Both the position numbers and the translations under genes were made by a program. A stretch of 64,000 nt of DNA from QQWI01 sp964522015 (GTDB lineage Bacteria; Bacillota; Clostridia; Peptostreptococcales; Acidaminobacteraceae), in NCBI GenBank assembly GCA_964522015.1, contig CAZFST010000026.1:1-64000 (forward strand), read 5' to 3'. A model generated the notes under the pieces. It did no database searches. It was not told the DNA's origin and worked only from the letters and a program-made list of their open reading frames with translations. This document shows, one piece after another, positions 15,963 to 24,329 of the stretch (positions within the stretch are counted from its first letter, which is position 1; the number at the start of each line of letters is the position of its first letter).

Positions 15963-18773
15963 TTGATAAAGCAAAAAAACAAAGTTCGTGGGAGTTTAAG
16001 AAAGCGTTTAATGCATGCTTTTTCATTGGTGAATCTCATTACCATTTTATTGATGTTTGCCATGACGACTTTTTTTATAGGCTATTCGCTCCATGTATTT
16101 AGCGGTCTATTGTCAGAAAGTGTTGCAGGTCAAATGGCAGGGGCTTTGTCCAACGGGATGGGCATGGCTCCAGAAAGCTTGGGAGAACCCTACCGATTAA
16201 CAGCTCTTGATGTCACAGCTCAAGATATAGGTGCCCAAGATAAAAATCCAATCGACGTCTATTTGATTCAGTACAAAGTAACCCGTGGGGACACGGTGAT
16301 TTATGACTCCATGGCATCTGATAAAGGGGCTCTAGAGCTTTCAAATCAAATTAGTCAATTGATGTTGATGGATCGCATTTACGATGAAGCCTCTATGCCT
16401 TACACAGATGATCAAGAAAATGTGGTAGGCAATGTGACTGTTACACTCAATAATATCCTCGTTTTTATTGCCTTGGTTGGCTTAGTATTGATTACTGTGA
16501 TTGGTGCAGTGTCCATATTTTTAATCAGCCAGGTTGCTATTTTTATGGTAGGTCCCAATGTGATTAAACCCATTAAAGAACTAGAGTCCAGAATGGGGGC
16601 CATGGCAGATGGCGTTTTAGAAGGGGTCTTTGATCAAAGTATTAGTTTTAAGCGCCCGGTTCGCGAAGTGGTGGCACTTTCTGACCACGCCAATCGGATT
16701 ATGGGTCGAATGAACGACTATGTTGAAAATCTCCAGGCGCAAAATATTGTTCTGGATGGGCAGATGCACCAAATTCAAACGATATTTCAACAAGTCGATC
16801 AAGGTATTTTTCATGTATCAGCAGATGGGATTATTCAGGAGGCTTATAGTCTAGAGTGTGAGCGCTTACTGGGTGGCCCCATTGCCAATAAGAAGATCAG
16901 TCATTTGCTATATCCAGAAAATTCAGGTGAACAAGCATTTTTTGAAGAACTACTGCAGCAGATTTTTTCCACGGATGCCATGGCGCAGACCGTGTTTTTG
17001 AGCTTGCTTCCAGAACAATTGACGCTGAATGGTTACTTTATCAGTGTTGATTACAAGATGGTCAGTCCCATAGGCCACCATTTGGATTTAAACGGAGCCC
17101 CGTCCCTAATGGTGATACTCACTAACCAGACAGAAAAAAGAGATTTAGAACGGCAAATGCACCAAGAGCAGTCCATCCTTAAAATGGTGGTAAAGGCCAT
17201 GATTCATTCCGATGAGATTATCCAGCTTGTTCGGGCCTATCGACAATTTGCGCAGACGGCTATCGAACTTTATGATCAACAGGAGTTTTCGTTCTTACTA
17301 CGAGAAATCCACACACTTAAAGGCAGCTTTGGGCAGTATGATTGGCTGCAATTAGCACACTATTTAAATGGATTGGAAGATAACTTGATTGGGGCTCGGT
17401 CTGAAGGAGCTCCGTTGGATGCTAACCATCTCAAGAAAAATGAAGGCCTACGTCACCAGTTAACCCCGGAAAAACTCCTTGCTGTACTGAATCAAGACTT
17501 GAATCTGATTCGGCAGTACGCAGGCGATGCATTCTTAGAAGAGACTGCCCTTTGCTTAGTTTCAAAAGAGCGTATCATCCAGGTTGAGGAGCGCATCAAA
17601 GAGATTCTATCTACAGATGAAAGTCGTGAAATTCTACCTTTAATCAGAGCACTCCGGTATCAATCGGTCAAAAACCTCTTAAGTCATTATCAAGACTACG
17701 TTGAAAAACTCAGTGAGCGTTTAGAAAAGCCAGTTGCATCCCTTGAAATCACTGGTGATGATATTCTAGTGGATCCCGATCTCTATGCAGATACTTTCAG
17801 AAACTTCGTGCACATTTTTAGAAATAGCCTGGACCATGGTATGGAATCCCTACCAGAGCGGATTCAAGTGGGAAAATCCCCTCTAGGGAAAATCACATTA
17901 ACGATAGAAAAGCAAAGTAATGGCATGCGCCTCATATTTACTGACGATGGTAGAGGAATTGATATGGACACTTTATCCAATAAATACAAAGATAAAGGAC
18001 TTGAAGCCCAGAGCGAAACAGCCCAAGTATCTGTAAACGAAATAGGCTACGGTGAGAAAAGTGGTTCTAGTGATTGGACTATAAACACCCTTATTTTTGA
18101 AGAGGGTCTTAGCAGCAAAGATCAAGCCACTATGATTTCTGGGAAAGGTTTTGGACTCAGTGCTTTAAAAGTGTCAGTTGAACGTATGAAAGGTACTGTG
18201 GTGGCCTATTCTAGGGTGGGGCAGGGTACACGTATTGAGGTTTTGCTTCCCCTTTTGGAGGCGCAAAACAGTCTCACCAGTGGTAGCGAGTTAATGACAG
18301 GGTTAGAAACATCCGTTCAGTCACTTTTGGTGGCGCGCTTTGGTTTAGATGAAACCGAGAAGACAAGCAGTAGCGCCAATCAAATAACTCTTAATCAAAT
18401 GACGGCCGTTGTCAATCTCAAAGGGACCCTTAACATGATTGTGATGATCAGCGTCTCCAAGCCTTTGATTTATGCGGTGGCTCCTCACTTACTTCTTTAC
18501 CCCTGCACAGCAGACGAGGTGGTTGCCTACGAGGATGATTTATTGGGAGAGCTAGCAAACACCTTGATAGGCAATGCACTCCGTGATTTCAATCACCGTG
18601 AAGACGTGTTTCAATTGGGAATCCCTGTGATTATGAGCCACACACAGGGCTATGTGAAATATTCACAAGACAGTATGACCAGTACCCATTTTGGTTTTGG
18701 CGACTTAATGCTTGACATGCACTTGATTCCAATTCATTCTGAATATATCATTAAGCATTTAGAGGAGGCGTAA
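15963..18773 (+). CDS. CheA-like membrane histidine kinase with C-terminal CheX-like domain
   Basis: 936 residues from a TTG start behind AGGAGGT. Visible order: TM1 (22-45); extracytoplasmic sensor (46-163); TM2 (164-195); HAMP-like linker (198-250); coiled coil; PAS-like domain (265-390); Hpt domain with phospho-acceptor H450 in REIHTLKGSFG; CheA-type ATPase (600-765: RNSLDHGMESLPERIQVGK, FTDDGRGID, GKGFGLSALK); and a CheX-like domain (785-936) with E863-x-x-N866 in LGELANTLIGNA, the CheX/CheC phosphatase signature. There is no CheW-like P5 domain and no receiver. The single-domain CheY gene starts at the very next base. So kinase and dephosphorylation motifs for CheY may be in one chain; the activities are inferred. 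Confidence 0.75.
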   Translation: MIKQKNKVRGSLRKRLMHAFSLVNLITILLMFAMTTFFIGYSLHVFSGLLSESVAGQMAGALSNGMGMAPESLGEPYRLTALDVTAQDIGAQDKNPIDVYLIQYKVTRGDTVIYDSMASDKGALELSNQISQLMLMDRIYDEASMPYTDDQENVVGNVTVTLNNILVFIALVGLVLITVIGAVSIFLISQVAIFMVGPNVIKPIKELESRMGAMADGVLEGVFDQSISFKRPVREVVALSDHANRIMGRMNDYVENLQAQNIVLDGQMHQIQTIFQQVDQGIFHVSADGIIQEAYSLECERLLGGPIANKKISHLLYPENSGEQAFFEELLQQIFSTDAMAQTVFLSLLPEQLTLNGYFISVDYKMVSPIGHHLDLNGAPSLMVILTNQTEKRDLERQMHQEQSILKMVVKAMIHSDEIIQLVRAYRQFAQTAIELYDQQEFSFLLREIHTLKGSFGQYDWLQLAHYLNGLEDNLIGARSEGAPLDANHLKKNEGLRHQLTPEKLLAVLNQDLNLIRQYAGDAFLEETALCLVSKERIIQVEERIKEILSTDESREILPLIRALRYQSVKNLLSHYQDYVEKLSERLEKPVASLEITGDDILVDPDLYADTFRNFVHIFRNSLDHGMESLPERIQVGKSPLGKITLTIEKQSNGMRLIFTDDGRGIDMDTLSNKYKDKGLEAQSETAQVSVNEIGYGEKSGSSDWTINTLIFEEGLSSKDQATMISGKGFGLSALKVSVERMKGTVVAYSRVGQGTRIEVLLPLLEAQNSLTSGSELMTGLETSVQSLLVARFGLDETEKTSSSANQITLNQMTAVVNLKGTLNMIVMISVSKPLIYAVAPHLLLYPCTADEVVAYEDDLLGELANTLIGNALRDFNHREDVFQLGIPVIMSHTQGYVKYSQDSMTSTHFGFGDLMLDMHLIPIHSEYIIKHLEEA

Positions 18774-19142
18774 ATGGCCAGAATATTGATAGTAGATGAT
18801 TCCATCATCATGCGCAAGAATTTGGAGTTTATCTTGGTTCAGGCGGGACATCAGGTGGTTGGACAAGCCATTAACGGCAGACAAGCGGTTGAGATGTACA
18901 TGAGTTTAAAGCCTGACCTGGTGACCATGGATATTTCTATGCCCATGATGAGCGGCACAGATGCAGTGAGTGAAATTATTGCGTTGGCACCTGGGGCTAA
19001 GATTGTGATGATCAGTGCCATCAACCAGAAGAAGATGGTGTTCGAGGCCATTAAAAATGGTGCAAAACACTATATTATCAAACCCATTGAAGCCAACACG
19101 GTGATTAAGACCATTGAAGCTGTTTTAGGGGAGCAGATGTGA
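18774..19142 (+). CDS. Single-domain response regulator (CheY-like)
   Basis: 122 residues, receiver domain only. Acidic pocket D8/D9 (IVDDSIIMRKN), phospho-acceptor D54 in LVTMDISMPMMSG, S in MISAINQ and K104 in YIIKPIE are all present. It starts one base after the CheA-like kinase stop, with GAGGAGGCG in the kinase's last codons as ribosome binding site, so the two are a kinase-regulator pair. With no output domain it must act by protein contact, for example on a flagellar motor or another regulator. Confidence 0.92.
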   Translation: MARILIVDDSIIMRKNLEFILVQAGHQVVGQAINGRQAVEMYMSLKPDLVTMDISMPMMSGTDAVSEIIALAPGAKIVMISAINQKKMVFEAIKNGAKHYIIKPIEANTVIKTIEAVLGEQM

Positions 19143-19165
19143 ATCAGTGATTGAAAGGGTGAGAT

Positions 19166-19474
19166 ATGGCACAAAAACAATATTCAGCGGCCACTATTAA
19201 GATTCTTGAAGCTATCCGAAGCATTCCCTATGGGCAGGTAGATAGCTATGGCCGTATTGCAGAACGGGCTGACATACCACGGGGGGCAAGACAAGTTGTA
19301 AGGATTTTAAGCACCCTTTCTGGGAAGGAAAATCTACCCTGGCACCGGGTGGTCAATGCACAATTGGCCATTTCGCTGAAGGGTGAAGGGGCTTCAGTGC
19401 AAAAGGAACGATTGGAGGCTGAGGGGGTTGAGGTTATTAATGGCAAAATCTCTAAAGCCTATCTGCGGACATAA
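19166..19474 (+). CDS. Alkyltransferase-like protein (ATL)
   Basis: 102 residues, the C-terminal DNA-binding domain of O6-alkylguanine-DNA alkyltransferase. PYGQVDSYGRIAERADIPRGARQVVRIL gives the helix-turn-helix with its arginine finger. The active-site motif PCHR is replaced by PWHR, so the acceptor cysteine is missing. Such ATL proteins (eAtl of E. coli type) bind alkylated guanine and hand it to nucleotide excision repair instead of repairing it. AAAGGGTGAG precedes the ATG. It sits between signalling and ABC genes, with no repair partners nearby. Confidence 0.9.
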   Translation: MAQKQYSAATIKILEAIRSIPYGQVDSYGRIAERADIPRGARQVVRILSTLSGKENLPWHRVVNAQLAISLKGEGASVQKERLEAEGVEVINGKISKAYLRT

Positions 19475-19492
19475 CGGCCCCCTAGGAGGGAA

Positions 19493-21238
19493 ATGAAATT
19501 GGCTCATCTAAAGCTTAGCCCCATCTCCCAACCAGATAAAATCTTGAATTACTTGAAGCGAGAATGGCCTGTGATACTGGCGGTTACGTTCTTTGGACTG
19601 GTTTTTAATGGTTGTATGTCCTTTGGGCCAATCTTGCAAGGTAGGCTGATAGACAGTTTGATTAAGAAGTCATCTTTACATACGGTTTTGCTACAGGGAA
19701 GCGTCTTTGTGATTGTGATCCTGCTGATTCAAATCATGCGTTTTTTTAAGCGTTATTTCGTGCGCCTATTTGCCAATCGCACCAGTGCCACCATGCGCAT
19801 GATGATTTACAACAACATCATGCACAAAGACATCATTGAACTATCAAAAGAGCAGACTGGTGACTTAATGATAAAGGCCATTTCTGACGTAGATATCTGC
19901 GTTGAGGGGATGCGAAAGGTCATCACCGAAGTTTTTGATACAGGGGTTTTAATGGTTGCTTACTTGGTTTCCATGTTGATTTATGATTGGAAAATCACCA
20001 TCGGCGCTTCGCTTTTTATCCCTTTAGCCATGTGGCTAGCGGAATTTTTAAAGAAAATTATCGTCAAATATTCAAAAGTTGCCCGGGCGCAAATGAGCCG
20101 GGTGGCGGATTTGACTTATAACAACATCGAACACACGGTTTTACTAAGGGTCAATGGCCTAGAAGGTAAAAATCGAGATGCTTATTTTGCACAACTGGAT
20201 GACCTAGAAATTAAATCGATTCAAGCCAATGTTTTAGAAAATTCAATGCAGCCCATCTATAATGCCATTGCCCTGATGGGCATGGCAATCGTACTCTACT
20301 TCGGTGGCGCTAGGGTGATTGCCGGTGCTTGGACCGTTGGCATGTTTGCCACCTATATGATTATTTTTGTTGCCCAAACCACCAAGGCCAGCAAAGCCGC
20401 TAAGCTCTTTAATGCCTATCAAAAGGCAACCGTTTCTTGGCACCGCATACAGCCCTATTTAAAGCCCCATCAAGAAAAGGATGATCATGAACGGGGGCTT
20501 GATCAAAAGGCCAGTTTGGTGATTAAGGACTTGAACTTTGCCTATCCCATGTCGGAGCAAATCGTGGTTAAAGACGTAAACTTTTCAGCACACAAAGGCC
20601 AAGTCATTGGTATTACAGGGCCTGTTGCATGTGGTAAGTCATCGCTTGGGGTTGCCATTCAAGGTTTGTACCCTTATGTCGGCAGTATTCAATTCGGTGG
20701 GGTAGAGCTTAGAGAACTGAGTGAAACAGAAATTAGCCGCCGGATTTCCTATCTTGGACATCAACCTGAGCTTTTAACGGATACCATTTATCATAATATT
20801 ACCCTTGGGGATGAAGGGGATGTTTCTGAAGTGCTACGTCATGTTTGCTTTGAGCATGATTTATTAGCCATGCCCAATGGCATTCACACACTGGTGGGTA
20901 GTAGCGGTATTCGGCTCTCAGGTGGCCAGCAGGCCCGTCTTGCTCTGGCACGGGCCCTTTATCGTAAAAGCCCCCTCATCATACTGGATGATCCATTTTC
21001 TGCTGTAGACAAACAGACCGAAGAAACCATTCTAAAAAATATCCGACACCACTACAGCGATAGGATAATCTTGCTGATTTCCCATCGACTATCTGTATTT
21101 CCTCATACGGATCAAGTGATTTTGATGGCTGCTGATGGTTCGGTGGCCATGGGAACCCACCAAAGTATGGTGGGCGCATCTGATTTTTATGCTACGATTT
21201 ATCAACTACAGATGGGTGGTGGTCATGATGGGGCGTAA
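19493..21238 (+). CDS. ABC exporter half-transporter, degenerate-site subunit
   Basis: 581 residues: six-helix exporter membrane domain (about 20-320) and nucleotide-binding domain (345-575). Walker A is GPVACGKSS, the signature LSGGQQARL is canonical, and Walker B LIILDDP has Asp where the catalytic Glu normally is. In heterodimeric exporters (TM287/288, BmrCD type) this makes one of the two ATP sites non-hydrolysing. CTAGGAGGG is the ribosome binding site. The partner gene overlaps the end by 11-14 bases. The substrate is unknown; drugs, lipids or peptides are typical. Confidence 0.9.
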   Translation: MKLAHLKLSPISQPDKILNYLKREWPVILAVTFFGLVFNGCMSFGPILQGRLIDSLIKKSSLHTVLLQGSVFVIVILLIQIMRFFKRYFVRLFANRTSATMRMMIYNNIMHKDIIELSKEQTGDLMIKAISDVDICVEGMRKVITEVFDTGVLMVAYLVSMLIYDWKITIGASLFIPLAMWLAEFLKKIIVKYSKVARAQMSRVADLTYNNIEHTVLLRVNGLEGKNRDAYFAQLDDLEIKSIQANVLENSMQPIYNAIALMGMAIVLYFGGARVIAGAWTVGMFATYMIIFVAQTTKASKAAKLFNAYQKATVSWHRIQPYLKPHQEKDDHERGLDQKASLVIKDLNFAYPMSEQIVVKDVNFSAHKGQVIGITGPVACGKSSLGVAIQGLYPYVGSIQFGGVELRELSETEISRRISYLGHQPELLTDTIYHNITLGDEGDVSEVLRHVCFEHDLLAMPNGIHTLVGSSGIRLSGGQQARLALARALYRKSPLIILDDPFSAVDKQTEETILKNIRHHYSDRIILLISHRLSVFPHTDQVILMAADGSVAMGTHQSMVGASDFYATIYQLQMGGGHDGA

Positions 21239-22895
21239 ATTGACTACAATCGTGATTTTAAAAGTGATGAAAGAAAAGAAGGGACTGTTTTTTGCACTGG
21301 CTTTTGTAATCCTTGCTGTTGTGGTGCTGAGCCTAGTGCCGCCCCAATTGCTACGAAGGATTATTGACCAACATTTGTTGACAAAAGAATCAACGGGATT
21401 GGCATCACTTGCCCTTACCTATGTAGGGGTTTTGATTTTAATTGGGATTTTTGATTTTTTTAAAGGCGGCTTACTGACCATTTTAGGACAGAGAATTGTC
21501 AAACAGCTTAGGATTGAAATGACCCATAAGCTTGAACGGATTAACACCACTTACTTTTCTGCCAATACACCGGGTGAGATTACTTCTCGGTTTACCAATG
21601 ATGTAGAAAATATCAATAGCCTTTTTGCAGATGGGATTATCAGTATGGTAATTGACTGTCTGAAAATTGTAGGCATCCTGGTTTCAATCGCCTTTTTTTC
21701 GCTTAAGCTTGGGCTTGTGGCTCTTTGTTTGGTGCCGGTGATATATGGGGTGACCCGTGCTTTTCAAAAGCGGATGTTAGTTGCACAAATGAAAAATTTA
21801 GAACAGCTAGGAAGGGTGAATGCCCATATCTCAGAAACCCTTAAGAACGTTCATATGATCAAATCCTTTAGTAAGGAAACCCATATGGAGGCCCTTTACG
21901 GGGAGCGTTTAGAGGCGAATTTTCACACGATAGAACGGGTTAACTTCTATGATTCTTGCTATGCGCCTATTATTCAGGTGATTCGGGCTGTGGTAATTGC
22001 CATGATTGTACTCTTGTCTTCTAGTCAACTGAATTTTTTAGGGATTTCACTGGGAATGGTAGCTGCTTGCATTGAATTGATTTCTAATCTTTTTGGCCCC
22101 ATAGAAACCCTGGGTATGGAACTCCAGAATGTGCAAAGGGGGATTGCCGGGGTTGAGCGACTTAACGACTTTTACTTAGTGCCCGAAGAGCCACAAAAGC
22201 GTCAGGATTTGACAGCTGAAATGATACTGGCTCAAACTAATGCCCTTAGCTTAACCTTTAACCAGGTGGCGTTTTCTTATCTAGAAGGTCAGCCGATTTT
22301 TGAAGATTTTAATCTAGCCATACCCCATGGGACACCTATGACTTTTGTTGGTCGCACAGGTGTTGGTAAAACCACTTTGTTCAGATTGGTCATGGGTCTC
22401 TTGCAACCCACCAGTGGCACCATAACCCTTGGTGATGTGGATGTTTATCAGATACCAAATAGTGAAAAACGTAAAATTTTTGGCTATGTGGAGCAGCATT
22501 TTTCATTTATAAGGGGCACCATTGCCGATCAAATCACCCTTGGGGACCCGGGGATTAGCAGGGAACAGGTAGAAGCAGCCATTAGTTTTGTTGGCTTACA
22601 TGACTACATTACAAATATGGAAAAGGGCTATGATACTGTGGTGAGCTCAGACGGAGACTTTTCCCAGGGGCAAAAGCAACTGCTAACCATAGCCCGGGCC
22701 ATTGTTTCAAACCCTGCAGTACTCTTACTTGATGAAATCACCGCTAACTTGGATTCGGTGACTGAAGCGCAAATCGCCGCTGTCCTAAAAAAGGTCAGTG
22801 AGGGGAGAACCGTGCTGACCATCACCCACCGGACCCAGGGCGAGGGTGCACAGATGAACTTGCTTAGTCCCACCTATAAAGGGGTAACTACTTGA
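21225..22895 (+). CDS. ABC exporter half-transporter, catalytic subunit
   Basis: 556 residues: exporter membrane domain (about 15-310) with GEITSRFTNDVENIN, and a nucleotide-binding domain with Walker A GRTGVGKTT and Walker B AVLLLDEITANLD with the catalytic Glu. Its signature is degenerate (FSQGQKQL instead of LSGGQ). Paired with the upstream subunit (good signature, Asp in Walker B), this reproduces the one-good-site, one-bad-site scheme of asymmetric exporters. I chose ATG 21225, preceded by GGTGGTGG; the longer frame from 21135 lies inside the upstream gene. ATG 21228 is equally possible. Confidence 0.9.
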   Translation: MMGRKLTTIVILKVMKEKKGLFFALAFVILAVVVLSLVPPQLLRRIIDQHLLTKESTGLASLALTYVGVLILIGIFDFFKGGLLTILGQRIVKQLRIEMTHKLERINTTYFSANTPGEITSRFTNDVENINSLFADGIISMVIDCLKIVGILVSIAFFSLKLGLVALCLVPVIYGVTRAFQKRMLVAQMKNLEQLGRVNAHISETLKNVHMIKSFSKETHMEALYGERLEANFHTIERVNFYDSCYAPIIQVIRAVVIAMIVLLSSSQLNFLGISLGMVAACIELISNLFGPIETLGMELQNVQRGIAGVERLNDFYLVPEEPQKRQDLTAEMILAQTNALSLTFNQVAFSYLEGQPIFEDFNLAIPHGTPMTFVGRTGVGKTTLFRLVMGLLQPTSGTITLGDVDVYQIPNSEKRKIFGYVEQHFSFIRGTIADQITLGDPGISREQVEAAISFVGLHDYITNMEKGYDTVVSSDGDFSQGQKQLLTIARAIVSNPAVLLLDEITANLDSVTEAQIAAVLKKVSEGRTVLTITHRTQGEGAQMNLLSPTYKGVTT

Positions 22896-22928
22896 TACTC
22901 GATTCTGTTTCTAAAAAGAGGTGATTAG

Positions 22929-24329
22929 ATGTCAAAGCAAGTCATTTTATGTGTGGATGATGAAAAATCTGTGTTGGATATATTGAAAGAACAGCTTCGT
23001 GCCACTGTGGATAAGGATTATATCATTGAAGTGGCTGATAATGGCCAGGACGCCATTGCTATTATTGAAGAGTATGCATCCAAGCACTACCCAATTCTCA
23101 TGGTGATTTCCGACTATATTATGCCAGGAATGCGTGGGGACGAACTGCTCAATAAAATCCACACCCGTCATCCCGATATCGTCAACATTTTATTAACAGG
23201 TCAAGCCACCTTTGATGGTATTTCAGCGATTATTAATAATGCCAGCCTATTCAGGTTTATTCAAAAGCCATGGCAGAAGGAAGATTTACTGCTATCCGTG
23301 CAAGAAGGTATTAAAAGTTATCATAAGGATAAAATGATTCTGCATCAAAATGAAGTGCTCAAAACCCAAAATGCGACACTGGCAAAGTGGTCCAAGGCCA
23401 CTGTTGAAGCCCTGGGGAAGGCTCTTGATTCAAGGGATACAACCACCTCCGGTCACTCAAAGCGCATGGCTGATTTAGCGGTAGCACTAGCCAAAAAAAT
23501 TGACCAATCCACCGAACCCGAATTCAGGGAAGTGAACTTCTCGTCCCAAGAAATTGAAGTGCTATATTATGCCGCTTTATTGCATGATATTGGAAAAATC
23601 GGTGTAAGGGAGCATATCCTGCTTAAACAGTATCGTTTGTCCCTTGATCAGATGAAGTATATCCAGGGTCGCTATCAACTCTTAGTATGCCAGTTATCAG
23701 GTAGACAAGAGGGTTCCCTAAGTGGAGACGAGTTATGGTTTCTTTCAAATAGTGAGGCATTATTTGAAAGAATTCAGTCCATGAGCAGTGCTGATACCAT
23801 AGCTTCAGAAGATTTAGAGTACTTGGATTTTGTGATGCAACTGATTATAAAAGATGATCAAGATAATGTCCTTCAACTACTTGAGACAGAAGAACAAGAA
23901 AATCTACGGGTCCAATACGGAAATCTCACCAGTCAAGAACGTGATATCATAAAAACACATGCGTCTATCACATACAATATATTGAGTGATATGCCATGGC
24001 CAGACCATCTCTCCAGCGTTCCAACCATTGCAGCCAGTCACCATGAAAGATTGGATGGCACAGGTTATTACAATGGAATAAGTGGGGATGAATTGACGAT
24101 TTCAACAAGAATCTTGGCAGTGCTAGATGTGTACGAGGCTTTAACATCAAAAGATAGACCTTATAGACAAAGAAAGACTACCGCCAGCGCTTTTAGCATT
24201 TTAGAACAGGAAGCCAATGGGGGAAGGTTAGACGGCGCAATCGTCAAAGTGTTGATGTCTATGATTGAAAGCAATGATGGTGATGGTGACGGACATGGTG
24301 ATGGACATGGTGATGGACATGAAAGATGA
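22929..24329 (+). CDS. Receiver-HD-GYP protein, probable c-di-GMP phosphodiesterase
   Basis: 466 residues. A receiver domain (1-125) has D10/D11 and phospho-acceptor D62 in VISDYIMPG; FIQKPW supplies the lysine. A helical linker leads to an HD-GYP domain with H219-D220 in LLHDIGKIG, HHERLDGTGYYNG (371-383) and DVYEALTSKDRPYR. Two oddities: the signature is GYY instead of GYP, and about 100 residues are inserted between the HD motif (after LLK, 233) and the next conserved helix (ERDIIKTH). The C-terminus is a (GDGH)n tail coded by a 12-bp tandem repeat that also overlaps the next gene's start. AAAGAGGTGATT is the ribosome binding site. Confidence 0.85.
   Translation: MSKQVILCVDDEKSVLDILKEQLRATVDKDYIIEVADNGQDAIAIIEEYASKHYPILMVISDYIMPGMRGDELLNKIHTRHPDIVNILLTGQATFDGISAIINNASLFRFIQKPWQKEDLLLSVQEGIKSYHKDKMILHQNEVLKTQNATLAKWSKATVEALGKALDSRDTTTSGHSKRMADLAVALAKKIDQSTEPEFREVNFSSQEIEVLYYAALLHDIGKIGVREHILLKQYRLSLDQMKYIQGRYQLLVCQLSGRQEGSLSGDELWFLSNSEALFERIQSMSSADTIASEDLEYLDFVMQLIIKDDQDNVLQLLETEEQENLRVQYGNLTSQERDIIKTHASITYNILSDMPWPDHLSSVPTIAASHHERLDGTGYYNGISGDELTISTRILAVLDVYEALTSKDRPYRQRKTTASAFSILEQEANGGRLDGAIVKVLMSMIESNDGDGDGHGDGHGDGHER
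24285..24320 (+). repeat. 12-bp tandem repeat spanning two gene ends
   Basis: Three copies of GGTGAYGGACAT (24285-24296, 24297-24308, 24309-24320), the last two identical, with a shorter GATGGTGATG run before them. It codes the GDGH tail of the HD-GYP protein in one frame and MVMD units in the frame of the next gene. The third copy supplies a GGTGATGG ribosome binding site and the first two bases of the ATG at 24319. Confidence 0.85.

Noticed and set aside
24280..24325. CRISPR-like short repeats
   Set aside because: The units are 12 bp, contiguous, without spacers, and lie in coding frames. No other array-like repeats were found in the window.
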